A stretch of DNA of 64,000 nt, taken from assembly GCA_020809705.1 (NCBI GenBank), contig CP085830.1:1116001-1180000 (forward strand), in the 5' to 3' direction. Source of the DNA: Calonectria ilicicola (taxonomy: Eukaryota; Ascomycota; Sordariomycetes; Hypocreales; Nectriaceae). The translations under genes and the position numbers were made by a program. Of the stretch, positions 44,922 to 55,612 are shown piece after piece (positions within the stretch are counted from its first letter, which is position 1; each line of letters opens with the position of its first letter). The notes under the pieces were generated by a model. That model saw only the letters and a program-made list of their open reading frames with translations, did not search any database and had not been told where the DNA came from.

Positions 44922-45800
44922 TTATGACTGCGGAATGAGCGGCTGAAGTGCGTCAACTAATTCCGTAGTGCCGTACCGAACCTCGCTGGAATTTGGTTCA
45001 ACGTCAACTATGCCACCTTTGTTTTGGGCATCATTGGCTTTTATGAGAAGCTCAGCCAAAGTTGGACTCATAGCCCGCTCAAATGTCTCCTTCCATAGCA
45101 GGCGAGGCACGGCCTCTACACTGATTGTCCGGCCCAGGAGCTTGCTTAGAGCAGCTGCCACGTCGTTGGCGCTGTATCGACGTGGTCCTTCGGCATGGAC
45201 AATTTCGACCTCTTTCTCACTGGCAGGCCTCAATAAAAGGTCAGCAGCGATGACGCCGAGGTCCGGTGCTGAAATCGTGGGGAATTGCATATCGACCGGA
45301 TCGTGAAAGCTCGGCAGGGTGCCAGAGGCGATGGCGGCCGGGATAGCGCGTCCCCACCCTTGCATATGCTCGGCAGATCGTAGAAACAGCTTGTGGCCAT
45401 CGACTTGGCTGATACGCTCCTCAAAGTTGCGACACATTGTAGGCATGCCAATGTCCTCTGTAATGTGAGCGCCGTAGTCAGAAATGGCCAGCACTCGCTT
45501 TGGGCGCGCCTCCTCAAGCGCGCTAGCGAGGCTTTCGATCGCATCGCGCATTTCCCTGGCCGTGTCCTCAGCCTGGGGCGATGGAGGAAGGATGATTTGG
45601 ACGGCATCAGCATCACCAATCGCCTTGGCGAGGGATTTGGAGTCCATCAGGTCAGCCAGTGCGATTTCACACCCGATTTCGCTTAATTGCGTGGCCTTTG
45701 ACGCATCACGGAGGATCGCTCTAACAGGTACACCCGCCTTGCGCAATGCTACTGACGTTGCATAGCCAACCTTTCCGGATGCTCCGAGGACCACAAACAT
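44922..45800 (-). CDS. NmrA-like NAD(P)-binding oxidoreductase (atypical SDR)
   Basis: Single-exon gene of 292 aa with ATG at 45800. It begins directly with a Rossmann motif, VVLGASGKVGYA (Gly 6, 9 and 12), as in NmrA/QOR2-type atypical short-chain dehydrogenases that bind NADP(H). The body shows VRAILRDASKATQL, CEIALADLMD, and later ISDYGAHI. The catalytic YxxxK of classical SDRs is not evident, which fits NmrA-like sensors or quinone reductases. It is probably cytosolic. It has no intron and is compact; bacteria have close homologues of this family, so transfer is possible, but intronless fungal copies are also common. Substrate unknown. Confidence 0.85.
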   Translation of the reverse strand: MFVVLGASGKVGYATSVALRKAGVPVRAILRDASKATQLSEIGCEIALADLMDSKSLAKAIGDADAVQIILPPSPQAEDTAREMRDAIESLASALEEARPKRVLAISDYGAHITEDIGMPTMCRNFEERISQVDGHKLFLRSAEHMQGWGRAIPAAIASGTLPSFHDPVDMQFPTISAPDLGVIAADLLLRPASEKEVEIVHAEGPRRYSANDVAAALSKLLGRTISVEAVPRLLWKETFERAMSPTLAELLIKANDAQNKGGIVDVEPNSSEVRYGTTELVDALQPLIPQS

Positions 45801-46550
45801 TTTTTATTGCCTTGTATAGACGTAGATGTGTATTTTCAATTTTGGTAGGATACTTCAGCGACAACCGATGCTTTTGACGGAAGCTTGCCGAAACGAAGAA
45901 TATCCCGGTTTAAATGGTGAAGGGGGGATAGAGGTTATATATATCTGAGGTAGATGCCACAATTGTGTTTTCACAACCATTATAGAGCCGAGATATTGTA
46001 GCCTTCAAGCTTTCGATGACAATCAATCGCTTCCTATGACGTCTCTTGCATTGCTTTTTTGGTCCCACACCTCGGTTTCGGAGTCCAAATTATGGCAAGG
46101 CCGATCTAAATCCAGTATTGGATTTTTTAGCTGACGGATACGGACAAAGATATCACTTAAGTCCGACTCATTTCTGTGTTCCGCGGAGATGTCGGCGCCA
46201 TTAGTGAGCCGGAGGCTGGGGAAAAAGCCACTAGTAGCTATGACTCAGATTCGCCTTGCCAATTGGGAGGCTAGATTTCTTAGTAGCGGTAGATCATTCA
46301 TGCAAAATTTAATTGGCGTTTCCCTCTGTATAAGTGGAATCGGACGGCAAGCCTGGCTCTGGTTTATTTGCCGGCCTTGTTTTGCAGGGTTGGCTGGGAG
46401 GATGATTTGATAGATGAATGCTTAAAATTATGCATGGGATTAACAAACTTGATTCAGATATTCCGTTATATCCCTTGACTTGGACTGAGAGAGATTGGAT
46501 AGCCGATCCGCTCAAGAGGCAGGCTACAGCCAATTAGAATACAAATACCA
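45801..46550. other. Intergenic
   Basis: 750 bases containing the promoter of the NmrA-like gene and the 3' region of the MATE-like gene. A TATA-like run (TATATATA) lies near 45937-45944, upstream of the reverse gene at 45800. No gene seen. Confidence 0.5.
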
Positions 46551-48068
46551 TCAATTCTCTCGAAAAGGCTCCAGGTTCGCTTTCCCAGCCATCAATGTCC
46601 ACACCCAAAGCATATCCACAATAACCACATCGATGAAGCTAAACACCAAACTTCCGCCGAAAACAAGGCTATGGTAAGTCCATGCATTCTGTTCATTCAG
46701 ATCTGCAACCTGGCAGACAATCACCCACGGAAGGACATAGAGAAGGTTGCTTGCCAGGCTCTGGTAGAGATACCATTTTGGTCGAGTGGCAAGAAGTATC
46801 GTGGCAAGCTGGGTCGATGCAGCATAAAATATGTAGCACCAGTCGATCGTGCGCCACATGTGAGCCGTCACATCAGCAACAGAGTCAGACTCACTAAGAT
46901 AAAAGGCAAATGGCCTGGCCCCCCAGATCGAGAGAAAGATGGCGAGGGGCACTTCGATGGCCACTGCGATAACGAGAGACAGGAAAGCTGGCTTTGTAAT
47001 TTGGAAAATAGTTTTGAAAGGAACGCGGCGAGGTCTGCGAACTGTTTTGCCAATGTCCAGACGCCAGGAGCCCCAGTTGTGGCCCACAAAAGCAAGGCTC
47101 GTCGCTTCAAGTGATTGAACTGGGACCATAACTAGTCCCCAACGAATCGTGTTGAAAATACCCCATGCAGTCGCATATGTAGCTCCCAGAGACACAATAT
47201 TGCTCACCAACCAAAGGTACAAGGCATTGCGTATGGCAGACTCAGCCAGAGTTAAGATACCTGGTCGAAGCAATACAGTTAAAGCGCGGAGGTTCGGTCG
47301 TGTCCTGACCCTATCCGCAACTTCAGGTTGACAATCATTGTCCCCATTCCTCTCAGGGGGGTCTCGCCTCTGGCGGCTAATATATGGCAGGCTTGTCTTG
47401 AAAAAGAAATAACCAACCCCGACGAAAGCGGCCGTCATGTTGCAAGTTAGCTGGATGCCGGCCTGCATATTAATTGTTGGTTTATGACTTCCAATATGGA
47501 ATCGCGAGATAATGAGCATATCCAACAAGATATTGATGGCAAATTTGGCGGAGCTAATGACTAAAGGAACATCGGGCTTGTCAAGTGCCCTCGTCGCAGC
47601 TGCAACAGCTGTCTCGATAGCAGAACTCAAGGCCGAGAACGAGCTGATCCGGACGTATGTTAGACTTGCAGCGCGGACTTTAGCAGGAACAAATCCCTCA
47701 GCAAACGTGGCAGCACCGGCGACGAATGCGATGCTCATGACTAGACCGAGTACCGACTGGAAGAGGATGAGGGTGTGGGCGAGAGCCAGGCGCTGTGCTG
47801 GTGAGCGCGAGGCCTTGTCACCAATTATAACCCAAGCGGCACGGGGAAGACCCTCGTTGAGAACTTCAGCCACCACGCCGATGTAAGTGTAGACGTCTGT
47901 GGTGACGACGAGTGAAGAATCAATGCTAGCCACCCAAAGCTTGGAAAGGGTGCTATAAAGAGCGGGCAGGATAAAAGCAGCGAGGTTAAAAAGCAGTGCT
48001 CCGACATACTGGCCGCGTTGGAAGTATGACCTGTGGCAGAACCAAGCGCTCAAAAGATTGCTGGCCAT
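46551..48068 (-). CDS. MATE-like multidrug/polysaccharide flippase family membrane protein
   Basis: Single-exon gene of 505 aa on the minus strand. About 12 hydrophobic segments are visible, for example [55 protein letters not shown] and [18 protein letters not shown]. These are arranged as two halves around a charged loop near residues 233-258 ([16 protein letters not shown]). The pattern ([55 protein letters not shown]) resembles fungal MATE-fold proteins of the MOP superfamily. MATE proteins export cationic compounds with H+ or Na+; the substrate here is unknown. No signal peptide is expected for a polytopic protein. Confidence 0.75.
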   Translation of the reverse strand: MASNLLSAWFCHRSYFQRGQYVGALLFNLAAFILPALYSTLSKLWVASIDSSLVVTTDVYTYIGVVAEVLNEGLPRAAWVIIGDKASRSPAQRLALAHTLILFQSVLGLVMSIAFVAGAATFAEGFVPAKVRAASLTYVRISSFSALSSAIETAVAAATRALDKPDVPLVISSAKFAINILLDMLIISRFHIGSHKPTINMQAGIQLTCNMTAAFVGVGYFFFKTSLPYISRQRRDPPERNGDNDCQPEVADRVRTRPNLRALTVLLRPGILTLAESAIRNALYLWLVSNIVSLGATYATAWGIFNTIRWGLVMVPVQSLEATSLAFVGHNWGSWRLDIGKTVRRPRRVPFKTIFQITKPAFLSLVIAVAIEVPLAIFLSIWGARPFAFYLSESDSVADVTAHMWRTIDWCYIFYAASTQLATILLATRPKWYLYQSLASNLLYVLPWVIVCQVADLNEQNAWTYHSLVFGGSLVFSFIDVVIVDMLWVWTLMAGKANLEPFREN

Positions 48069-48486
48069 AATGATTGATCAGCAGTGTAATTGAGTTTTTT
48101 TTTTTTCGATGCTACCATCATGGCTACAACATCGAGGGAGTGCGGTTTATCTATACGGTAGCTCTTGAGCTGATGATGCCGGAGGCCGGTCATGGGAGGG
48201 GTAAACGCTACAGCTGTTCCCATGACCATGTCTTGTATTGTGCATGTGTAACATTGAGGAGCTTTCAAATTATCACAAAAGGTGATGAAGTATGCAAATC
48301 TTGCGGCTGGGCTAAATATTTTGCTGCAATCCATTGCAATGCATAAATTCTGAAAAAGGAAAAGGAAAGCGGTATTTTATCTAATAACTCTATTTATAAT
48401 TTTTGCAGCTTCCTTAAAAAATACATCATCTTCCCGATCAGCCCAATGAGGTGTCATGATTACCATCGTCCTTATCATCATGCCAT
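48069..48486. other. Intergenic
   Basis: About 420 bases. Two reverse genes face the same way here: the promoter of the MATE-like gene and the 3' end of the acetyltransferase gene. No gene seen; a T run lies at 48095-48105. Confidence 0.5.
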
Positions 48487-49023
48487 TTAGTCAACACGAG
48501 CTTGTTTTCCGTCACTACCCAAATCCAGTTTCCACTTCTCAAGTGTCAATTCCACGCCAAAAGGGTCGCCTTTTTCTATGTCCACAACTTCAAACCCTGC
48601 ATTTTTGTAAATCTTTCGAGCACCTGCACGATCGCTGTCTGTCCACAGTTCCACACGTTCATACCCCGCTTCTTTCGCGAAATCCACGGCTTTTTGGACA
48701 AGTGTGCTTCCAACACCTTTTCTTCGTGCCTTTCTATCCACTAGCAACAGTCGCAGCTTAGCTGTATGCTGCTGTTCTCGGTCGTTGAGAATCGCGATGG
48801 AACCCATGAATTCGTGGTCTTGTTCTGCGACCCAGCAGTGTTCTTTGGCGGGGTCAAAGTTTTCGAGAAAGTCCGCTGCTATTCGGGCAACTACCGCCTC
48901 AAATTTGTGGTTGAAGTTGAATTCTTTGGAGTAGACGAGGCCATGTTGATGAACAATAAAGCCGAGATCCCCAGGTCGATGCGACCGGTAAACAATAGGT
49001 TGTGAGGACTCCATTACAGACAT
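48487..49023 (-). CDS. GNAT-family N-acetyltransferase
   Basis: Single-exon gene of 178 aa. The frame is open up to 49116, but that start is TTG and the extension is poorly conserved in character; the first ATG is at 49023. The acetyl-CoA motif is clear: LRLLLVDRKARRKGVGSTLVQKAVDFA, with the R/Q-x-x-G-x-G/A loop as RRKGVGS. Motif B follows as ERVELWTDSDRAGARKIYKNAGFE. The N-terminal part (HQHGLVYSKEFNFNHKFEAVVARIAADFL) is typical of GNAT domains found next to MarR regulators in bacteria and free-standing in fungi. The acceptor may be an amino acid, a small amine or a peptide; unknown. Cytosolic. Confidence 0.85.
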   Translation of the reverse strand: MSVMESSQPIVYRSHRPGDLGFIVHQHGLVYSKEFNFNHKFEAVVARIAADFLENFDPAKEHCWVAEQDHEFMGSIAILNDREQQHTAKLRLLLVDRKARRKGVGSTLVQKAVDFAKEAGYERVELWTDSDRAGARKIYKNAGFEVVDIEKGDPFGVELTLEKWKLDLGSDGKQARVD

Positions 49024-49877
49024 GGATTGACAAGAAAAATATAATTCGTATTGAAAACTGGCTAATTCTGATAAAATGAATACTATGTCCACCAAATTCC
49101 TAAAATATTGTACCAATATTTAAACAGTATGCTGATAGACTGAAGCTGCAGCGCACAGATACTAGTGTAAGATAGATGTCAAACAGATGTCAATGCCTCG
49201 TCGAAGAAAGGGCGTGGTCTACAAAAACCGGGACTTGTAGAGATTAGCGGTGTGGGTAAATGCGAACTTTTTAGCCTGTGATTGGGCCTTTGGACCTTCC
49301 GAGTAATGCACAACGGGCCATTTTGACATCTGTGTTCAGTACACTAGAAGCCTAGTATCATTACGGCTCAGCGCACAGGTGTTGAGTTGCAACAGCGTTT
49401 GATAAGTGAGCATAGATTGCTGTGGTCCTGGTTTGTGTCGAATCTGGCAGAAATGGACGGAAGAGAACTGCGCCAGAAAGCAGAACGTTCTGGAAGAGAA
49501 TAGTAAAAGGTCAAGCGCACCTATACTACAGTTGTGCTTCAAGGCACTGGCATAGCTGCTGGAAGAGTATCCTGCGTCTATTCAATCCATAACCCTTTGG
49601 ATCGCTGCGAGCTTTCATATTCGGCATCTGTTATTTTTTAGACCTGTCAAACTCAAGAATACCACTCCAAAGCTAGATAATTTGGCGCCGAATGTAAAAC
49701 CATAAAAATGAGAACAGGTGTTAGTTGTAGCCTCTCACAAGCCGTTAATCTAGATGAATATAACCCGCAATCGCCCCGAGGCAAAAGAGCCCGTCAGTCA
49801 AGGGTAGAATTCATATTCTCCACTCCTTGAAGTCGCAGCATTGAGTCAAGATCCGTACATTGCAATGATTTCCCATT
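49024..49877. other. Intergenic
   Basis: About 850 bases between the acetyltransferase start and tRNA-Arg(UCG). No open frame with a motif. Nothing else seen. Confidence 0.5.
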
Positions 49878-49967
49878 GGCCGCGTGGCCTAATGGCTAAG
49901 GCGTCAGATTTCGGTTACGAAATCACCAATTCTCTGAAGATTCCAGGTTCGACTCCTGGCGTGGTCG
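49878..49967 (+). tRNA. tRNA-Arg (anticodon UCG), intron-containing
   Basis: The acceptor GGCCGCG pairs with CGTGGTC (two G-T pairs), the D arm is GCCT...AGGC, the anticodon stem TCAGA/TCTGA, and the loop begins TTTCGG with anticodon TCG. The T arm is CCAGG-TTCGACT-CCTGG. An intron of about 17 nt lies one base 3' of the anticodon. A T7 run right after the gene (49972-49979) is a good polymerase III terminator. Confidence 0.94.
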
Positions 49968-51110
49968 GGTTCTTTTTTTGCCCGTGAGCGAGTTCACAAT
50001 TTCTTTTTTGGCCCAAATGATTGCGGGTTGATGATATTTTGGAGTGGGCGGTGTTTGACGTTGGGGATGGCGAGTTGCGTGGGAGGAAACCGCCTCACGG
50101 TGTAGAGTGGGTGGAACTCGAGATTGGGACAGGATTTTGCATGCATCGCACGTTGCAAATTATTGTGGGTCATAGTTGGAATTGGCCATTCAATAATACA
50201 AAAAACGGCAATTAGGAAATGCCCAGGAGTTCCAGCAGCACTTGGACAAAGTATTCTGTCAACTATGTCAACCATAACTTGGTTAAAACTAATATTGAGT
50301 TGTCACAAGAGCCCTAGGTCTGACATGTGCATTTCGGGTGCGAAGAAATAATTTCATATAAATGAATCATTAAATTAGCTTCTTCGTCTCGATTCGCATT
50401 TGATTGATTCACCGTGTTCTATCGGGTGGACCCCTTCCACCGAGAATGAATAGGTGTAAAGTAAAGCTTGGAAAACCCAGTGGGAAACACGTCAGGCTCA
50501 TCCTCGATTTCCTACACACTGAGTGAATGATATCAATAACAGATGGATCAATGGTTCACATGTAAGCATCATTCCCTGCACATTGTCATGCGGCATTTTC
50601 TTGTGGAATCCACCGCGATCCTTCCGAAATGCCGATGATCGCTTAGCCTGTAACCACTGTGCTGCAAGGTCAAAAGACCTCCTCCACGCAACCCACCTTA
50701 AAAACGTCTTCAATAAAAATATTAAGCTTTAAATTGATTCAGATTAATCTGGTCCGGCATTCTAAGACAAGGTCAGCTGCCATCTATGAGGCAATCACGG
50801 GACGGATTTAGGCTGAATGCTTTGGGAACCATTTTCGACCGTTACCCTCCTGTATACTATGTGTAGCATCCCCACTTCCGTTTCGTGTTCAACGCGTCAC
50901 TAATTGCCATCCTAGCATGGCAAATTCCCTTCTCGGGTACACCTGTGGGGGCGTTGTCGTGCTGTCGCTCTGGGAATGTAAGCACTAGGGTCCTTGTGAA
51001 GGCTACATAACATCAGCCTGGCCTTCGCACTTGCGCAGAATGACCAAATAACGAAAGAAACAATTTGAAACCCGCACAGGATTGGAGCATAGTCGGCATA
51101 CGAAGTCAAA
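49968..51110. other. Intergenic
   Basis: 1.1 kb without a supported gene. Its last part is the promoter region of the SDR gene at 51111. Small frames show no motif. Confidence 0.5.
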
Positions 51111-52028
51111 ATGTCTACAAATCCTGACCCAAAGGTTGACTTTGCCAATTACCCCGAGTTCATCAGCTTCGGCTCAGCCCCACGCACGCAAACATATCCT
51201 TTCATCTCACCAGAGAATGCCAACCTAAAGGACAAGTCTGTTTTTATCACAGGAGCTTCCCAGGGTATTGGGCGGTTGTTGTCTCTGACGTTTGCCAAGG
51301 CCGGATGTTCAAAGATTGCTATTGCATCCCGCACTCAAAACGAGCTGCTTGTTTCTGCAGAGGAAACAAAAAAGGCAGCCAAAGCTGTAGGTCATTCTGA
51401 ACCTCAAGTATTGGCACTGCCTCTCGATATTACTTCGGAAGCCAACGTAAAGGAGGTAGCAGAGACGGTGGTCGCAGCATTCGGAGGCACTCTGGATGTG
51501 CTGATCAACAATGCAGGTTGCCTTGAAACGCACAAATTTATCCACGAGTCAGATCCCATGGATTGGTGGAGTGTTTGGGATGTAAATGTGAGGGGAACTC
51601 ATTTAGTGACCAAATATTTCCTCCCAGCCGTTCTTGGGTCAACATTGAAGACAGTTGTCAATTTGACAAGTGGCATGGCCATTATGAAGATGCAGGGCTA
51701 TTCATCTTACAGCTCGTCAAAAGTGGTTACATGTCGGTACACGGAATTTTTGACGAGCGAATATGGAGAAAAAGGGTTGCTGGCCTTTGCATTTGAGCCT
51801 GGTCTTTCTGACACTAGGTTGTCCACTCAGTTGCACCCAATCCTGGGTAACTTGCCAAAAGATGACCCAGCTCTAGCTCCAGATACAATTGTGTGGTTGG
51901 TTAAAGAAAGGCGCGAGTGGTTGTCTGGTCGCGTTGTGAGTGCAAGATGGGACATGGAGAAAATACTAGAGAAGAAAGACGAGATCGTGGCAAAAGACTT
52001 GATGAAATTTAAAGTTGCATTAGAATAG
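51111..52028 (+). CDS. Short-chain dehydrogenase/reductase (classical SDR)
   Basis: Single-exon gene of 305 aa. The cofactor motif is T47-G-A-S-Q-G-I-G54, the structural motif N133-N-A-G136, and the active site has Ser near 187 (LTSG) and Y200-x3-K204. R-T after IAS suggests NADP preference, but this is inference. The first ~40 aa form a family-variable N-terminal extension (PEFISFGSAPRTQTYPFISP) seen in some fungal SDRs. It reduces or oxidises a carbonyl/alcohol substrate that cannot be named from sequence. Probably cytosolic. It stands alone, with no biosynthetic core gene within the window. Confidence 0.9.
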   Translation: MSTNPDPKVDFANYPEFISFGSAPRTQTYPFISPENANLKDKSVFITGASQGIGRLLSLTFAKAGCSKIAIASRTQNELLVSAEETKKAAKAVGHSEPQVLALPLDITSEANVKEVAETVVAAFGGTLDVLINNAGCLETHKFIHESDPMDWWSVWDVNVRGTHLVTKYFLPAVLGSTLKTVVNLTSGMAIMKMQGYSSYSSSKVVTCRYTEFLTSEYGEKGLLAFAFEPGLSDTRLSTQLHPILGNLPKDDPALAPDTIVWLVKERREWLSGRVVSARWDMEKILEKKDEIVAKDLMKFKVALE

Positions 52029-53197
52029 ATTGATTGTATCTTCAGTTTACTCGTTTGTGTTTGTAGCTGGCTCTATGCTGTTGGTTGACTTGAGTGATGT
52101 GCACCGATGGTGAAACTTGCGGTGAAACTTTTCGCGTTAGAAAGGGGCAGCCTCGGCCCACTTCTTCCAATGGCACTGAACTAAGATTCGACTCATTGCA
52201 TCTCAGCCGAGTCAGAACACAACCCCTTGTGGATTCTATCGGCACAGCGGCGCATTCTCGACAACGCTCTACATGATCTCGGCCCAGAGCCGTCAAAAGT
52301 ATAAGGTCGCGGGCTGAATCTTATTGTGTCAAGTTTCGGGTAGCTGGCACTGGTTCCGGGATGGAGAAGGTGATCGGCGGTCAAAAGGTAAGAAAGAGAC
52401 TGTTTAATCGGGGGAGAAATATCAATAATCTCTGTTGCTGTTCCAAGCAAACAAACGGGATGCAACTTGCTGCAAAACAAGCCGTGTAGCGAATGCCACG
52501 TTACACCGCGTTCGTCTTGTGTTCCAATTGAGAATCCCGGCTTCACATCACCTGAACGAAATGAATAATAATCTTCATAATTATATCCTGTTATGTACGA
52601 AATTCAAAGGTCCTGCACAACTGAGACACACCACACGCCACCGGGATGAGTCTGGTGGTGTTATTGAATTCGGCGAAGGATTTGCGGAGGAGGGGGTGAT
52701 GTGTCCCGGCAGGGGGAAACGAAGCTATCCCAAATGGGGAAAATGGAGGTGGCGATCAACCCCCGCAAAACGAGCTGAAAGGAGCAGTCTGCGCCCCGTT
52801 TGTCCCTGGGCCTACATCATCGAGTGCCATCGCAGCGTAGGAAACGTTAATGGGCAGCCCAAAGCAGATGAGCTTGACAAGCAGAAAGAAAGCCTCGCGG
52901 ATTGAAGCCTACCAATTGTATTATACCTTGGCTAGTAGGGGAAATGGTGTGCATACAAGCCGTTCGTCGCGGCTGAAACCCGACACAGGATTACACTTTC
53001 GGTTTAAAAGCATTAAAGAGGGTGTCCGAGCGAGGTGGCTTGTAGTGGATGCCATGTGATGCGGTAACATGATCAGCTTCCCCAGGTACATGTATATCAC
53101 TGTCCGCTCTCACGCTGGGCAACACAGCCAAGTAAACATTTCAATTTATTGCCGGCACACGATACATTCATAGAGCGACGTGCATTTAGACCCCAAC
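52029..53197. other. Intergenic, promoter of the GH31 gene
   Basis: 1.2 kb without a supported gene. It contains an open frame at 52435-52905 with no motif. G-rich and C-rich tracts near 52690-52780 could hold carbon-regulator sites, but none is a confident match. Confidence 0.45.
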
Positions 53198-55612
53198 ATG
53201 AGCAAATACCCTTCCTATGAAGACGCAGCCGCCAACCCGGCCTCTGTCGTCAGCGGGGCCAAGTTCCGCTTCACTGTCATCAGCGACGTGGTGCTGCGGT
53301 ACGAATGGGCCGAGGATGGCGTTTTTGAGGACCGTCCGTCAACCTTTGTCATCAAGAGAAACTTCCCCACGCCAGATTACGCCTTCATTGAGGAAGACGA
53401 CACGCTGCAAATTACTACGGGCTCATACCAGCTCACCTACAACAAGAAGAAGTTTTCGTCGGAAACCCTGGTCGTCACATTCCCGACCAAGGGATCATGG
53501 CAGGGGGGCGAATGGCGCTACGGCGCAGCGTCGCAAAGCAACCTGGGCGGCACCGGCAGAACGCTGGACGGCGTCAATGGCCGCATGAATGTCGACCCTG
53601 GTGTTTTGTCGCGCGCCGGCTTCTCATCACTGGATGATAGCAAGTCAGTATTGCTTTCTGACGATGGGTTTTTCGCTCCCCGCGGCAAGGGTGACAGTCG
53701 CGTTGACGGCTACCTGTTCGTCTACGGCAACGACTACAGAGGCGCCATCAAGGCCTTCTACGCCATCAGTGGGCACCAGCCAGTTCTCCCTCGCTGGGCT
53801 CTCGGCAATTGGTGGAGCAGATACCACTCATACACTGCCGATGAGTACATAAACCTGGTGGACAGGTTCAAGGCCAACAATATGCCGCTCTCGGTCGCTG
53901 TCATCGACATGGGCTGGCATCTGGACGGCTGGTGGACCGGATACACGTGGAATAGACGTCTATTCCCCGACCCCAAGGGATTTGGAGATGAGTTGCATAA
54001 GCGAAAACTCAAGATTACGCTGAATGAGCATCCGCACCAAGGCGTGCATTCTTTCGAGGAGAAGTACGACGACGTTGCCAAGTATCTTGGGTATGACCCC
54101 AAGAAGGGTGAAACAATCCCTTTTGACTGCGCCGACCGCAAGTACATGCACGCTTTCTTCAATATTCTCCATCGCGATCTGGAGGACAAGGGTTGTGATT
54201 TCTGGTGGCTCGATTGGCAGCAGGGAACCACTTCCAAGATGCCAGGGTTGGATCCTCTGTGGGCGCTGAATCACCTCCAATTTCTTGACACAACCAAGGT
54301 GACAAAGGATACGGAGCCGTTGATGCTTTCAAGATATGGTGGTCCAGGAAGCCACCGCTACCCATTGGGTTTCTCTGGAGACACCATTTCAACATGGGAC
54401 TCCCTCAGGTTCCAGCCAGAGTTCACAGCGACCGCATCCAACATCGGCTACGGCTGGTGGAGCCATGACATTGGAGGCCATCTCTCAGGCTCCAAGGATG
54501 ATGAATTGACAACTCGATGGGTTCAATTGGGTGTCTTTTCACCCATCATGCGTCTCCACTCCACAAGAAGCGAGTGGAACTCCAAGGAGCCTTGGAACTA
54601 CCGCCCCGAGTTCTACGCTGTCATGCAGAAGCTGCTTCAGTTGCGCCACCGCCTCGTGCCTTACCTGTACACGGCAAATGTCATTGTATCAGAAACTGAT
54701 GTTCCTCTCATTTTGCCGCTATACTGGAATTTCCCGACAAGAGATGAGGCATACAAGTACCCCAACCAGTACTACTTTGGTCCCTCATTGGTTGTCGCGC
54801 CGGTTGTGCATCAGCGAGACAACAGAACCTCCTTCGCGAAAGTGGACGTCTGGGTTCCCCCCGGTCGCCACGTGGATCTCATGACAGGATTCATCTACGA
54901 TGGAGACCGAGAGATTTCCATGTATCGCTCTATTGAACGACTCCCCGTTCTTGCCCCAGAAGGCTCCATTATTCCACTTGACGCCAAAGCTGTGCCGGAA
55001 AACGGCTGCCCTAACCCCGACGAATTAGAAGTCATTGTTGTAGTAGGCCAAGATGGCAAATTTACTCTGTTGGAGGACGTCAGAGATGACGAGGCCGAGA
55101 AGGATGCCAAGGGTCACCGAAATGGCCGATCCATAGACATCAAGTTTGATCAGAAGTCTGGACGCCTGACAACAACCGCAAGCGGTAAGAAATGGGCGTT
55201 CCGATTCATCTCAATGCGCAAGTCGTCCTCGGATGTAAAGGTGCTAGTAGACAACGTTCACAGGCCTGATGCAGCTGTTGTAGCCGTGTTCTCTGAGGGT
55301 GCTCTGGCACTGTCTGAGGCAAGCTTCAGCACTGTGGTGATGGTTGATTCCGATCTGTCGCCCGAAAGCAAGGTCGTCATCGACCTCGGACCAGACCCGC
55401 AACTTGATGTACTCAACCACAACAAGACCCTGTATGACATGATTTTCGACTACCAGATCAACTTTGGCATGAAGGACAGGATCTGGGGAATTGTGAATAA
55501 TTCTTCAAAGTCGACAGGGACAAAGGTCTCCGATCTCCTCGGCCTGGGATTGGACCAAGAGATTGTCGGGCCACTGATCGAGTTGATCATTGCGGATACC
55601 AGGAAGGCTTGA
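53198..55612 (+). CDS. Glycoside hydrolase family 31 enzyme (alpha-glucosidase/alpha-xylosidase type), cytosolic
   Basis: Single-exon gene of 804 aa. The frame is open from 53180 via GTG; the first ATG is 53198. An N-terminal beta-sandwich precedes the barrel, which is marked by ALGNWWSRYHSY and PLSVAVIDMGWH. The nucleophile is Asp near 339 in WWLDWQQG and the acid/base Asp near 395 in GFSGDTIST. The sequence SHDIGGHLSG and the substrate-region RLHSTRSEWN are also typical of GH31. Retaining alpha-glycoside hydrolysis or transfer follows from family; whether glucose, xylose or another sugar is removed is unclear. WLDWQQG is a variant found in a fungal/bacterial subgroup distinct from secreted maltases. 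No signal peptide is present. The C-terminal ~100 aa (LDVLNHNKTLYDMIFDYQIN...) are not a domain I recognise. Confidence 0.9.
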   Translation: MSKYPSYEDAAANPASVVSGAKFRFTVISDVVLRYEWAEDGVFEDRPSTFVIKRNFPTPDYAFIEEDDTLQITTGSYQLTYNKKKFSSETLVVTFPTKGSWQGGEWRYGAASQSNLGGTGRTLDGVNGRMNVDPGVLSRAGFSSLDDSKSVLLSDDGFFAPRGKGDSRVDGYLFVYGNDYRGAIKAFYAISGHQPVLPRWALGNWWSRYHSYTADEYINLVDRFKANNMPLSVAVIDMGWHLDGWWTGYTWNRRLFPDPKGFGDELHKRKLKITLNEHPHQGVHSFEEKYDDVAKYLGYDPKKGETIPFDCADRKYMHAFFNILHRDLEDKGCDFWWLDWQQGTTSKMPGLDPLWALNHLQFLDTTKVTKDTEPLMLSRYGGPGSHRYPLGFSGDTISTWDSLRFQPEFTATASNIGYGWWSHDIGGHLSGSKDDELTTRWVQLGVFSPIMRLHSTRSEWNSKEPWNYRPEFYAVMQKLLQLRHRLVPYLYTANVIVSETDVPLILPLYWNFPTRDEAYKYPNQYYFGPSLVVAPVVHQRDNRTSFAKVDVWVPPGRHVDLMTGFIYDGDREISMYRSIERLPVLAPEGSIIPLDAKAVPENGCPNPDELEVIVVVGQDGKFTLLEDVRDDEAEKDAKGHRNGRSIDIKFDQKSGRLTTTASGKKWAFRFISMRKSSSDVKVLVDNVHRPDAAVVAVFSEGALALSEASFSTVVMVDSDLSPESKVVIDLGPDPQLDVLNHNKTLYDMIFDYQINFGMKDRIWGIVNNSSKSTGTKVSDLLGLGLDQEIVGPLIELIIADTRKA

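Noticed and set aside
44922..49023. Metabolite or resistance cluster of NmrA-like, MATE-like and GNAT genes
   Set aside because: They share strand and proximity but no biosynthetic core enzyme or shared regulator; spacing is ordinary.
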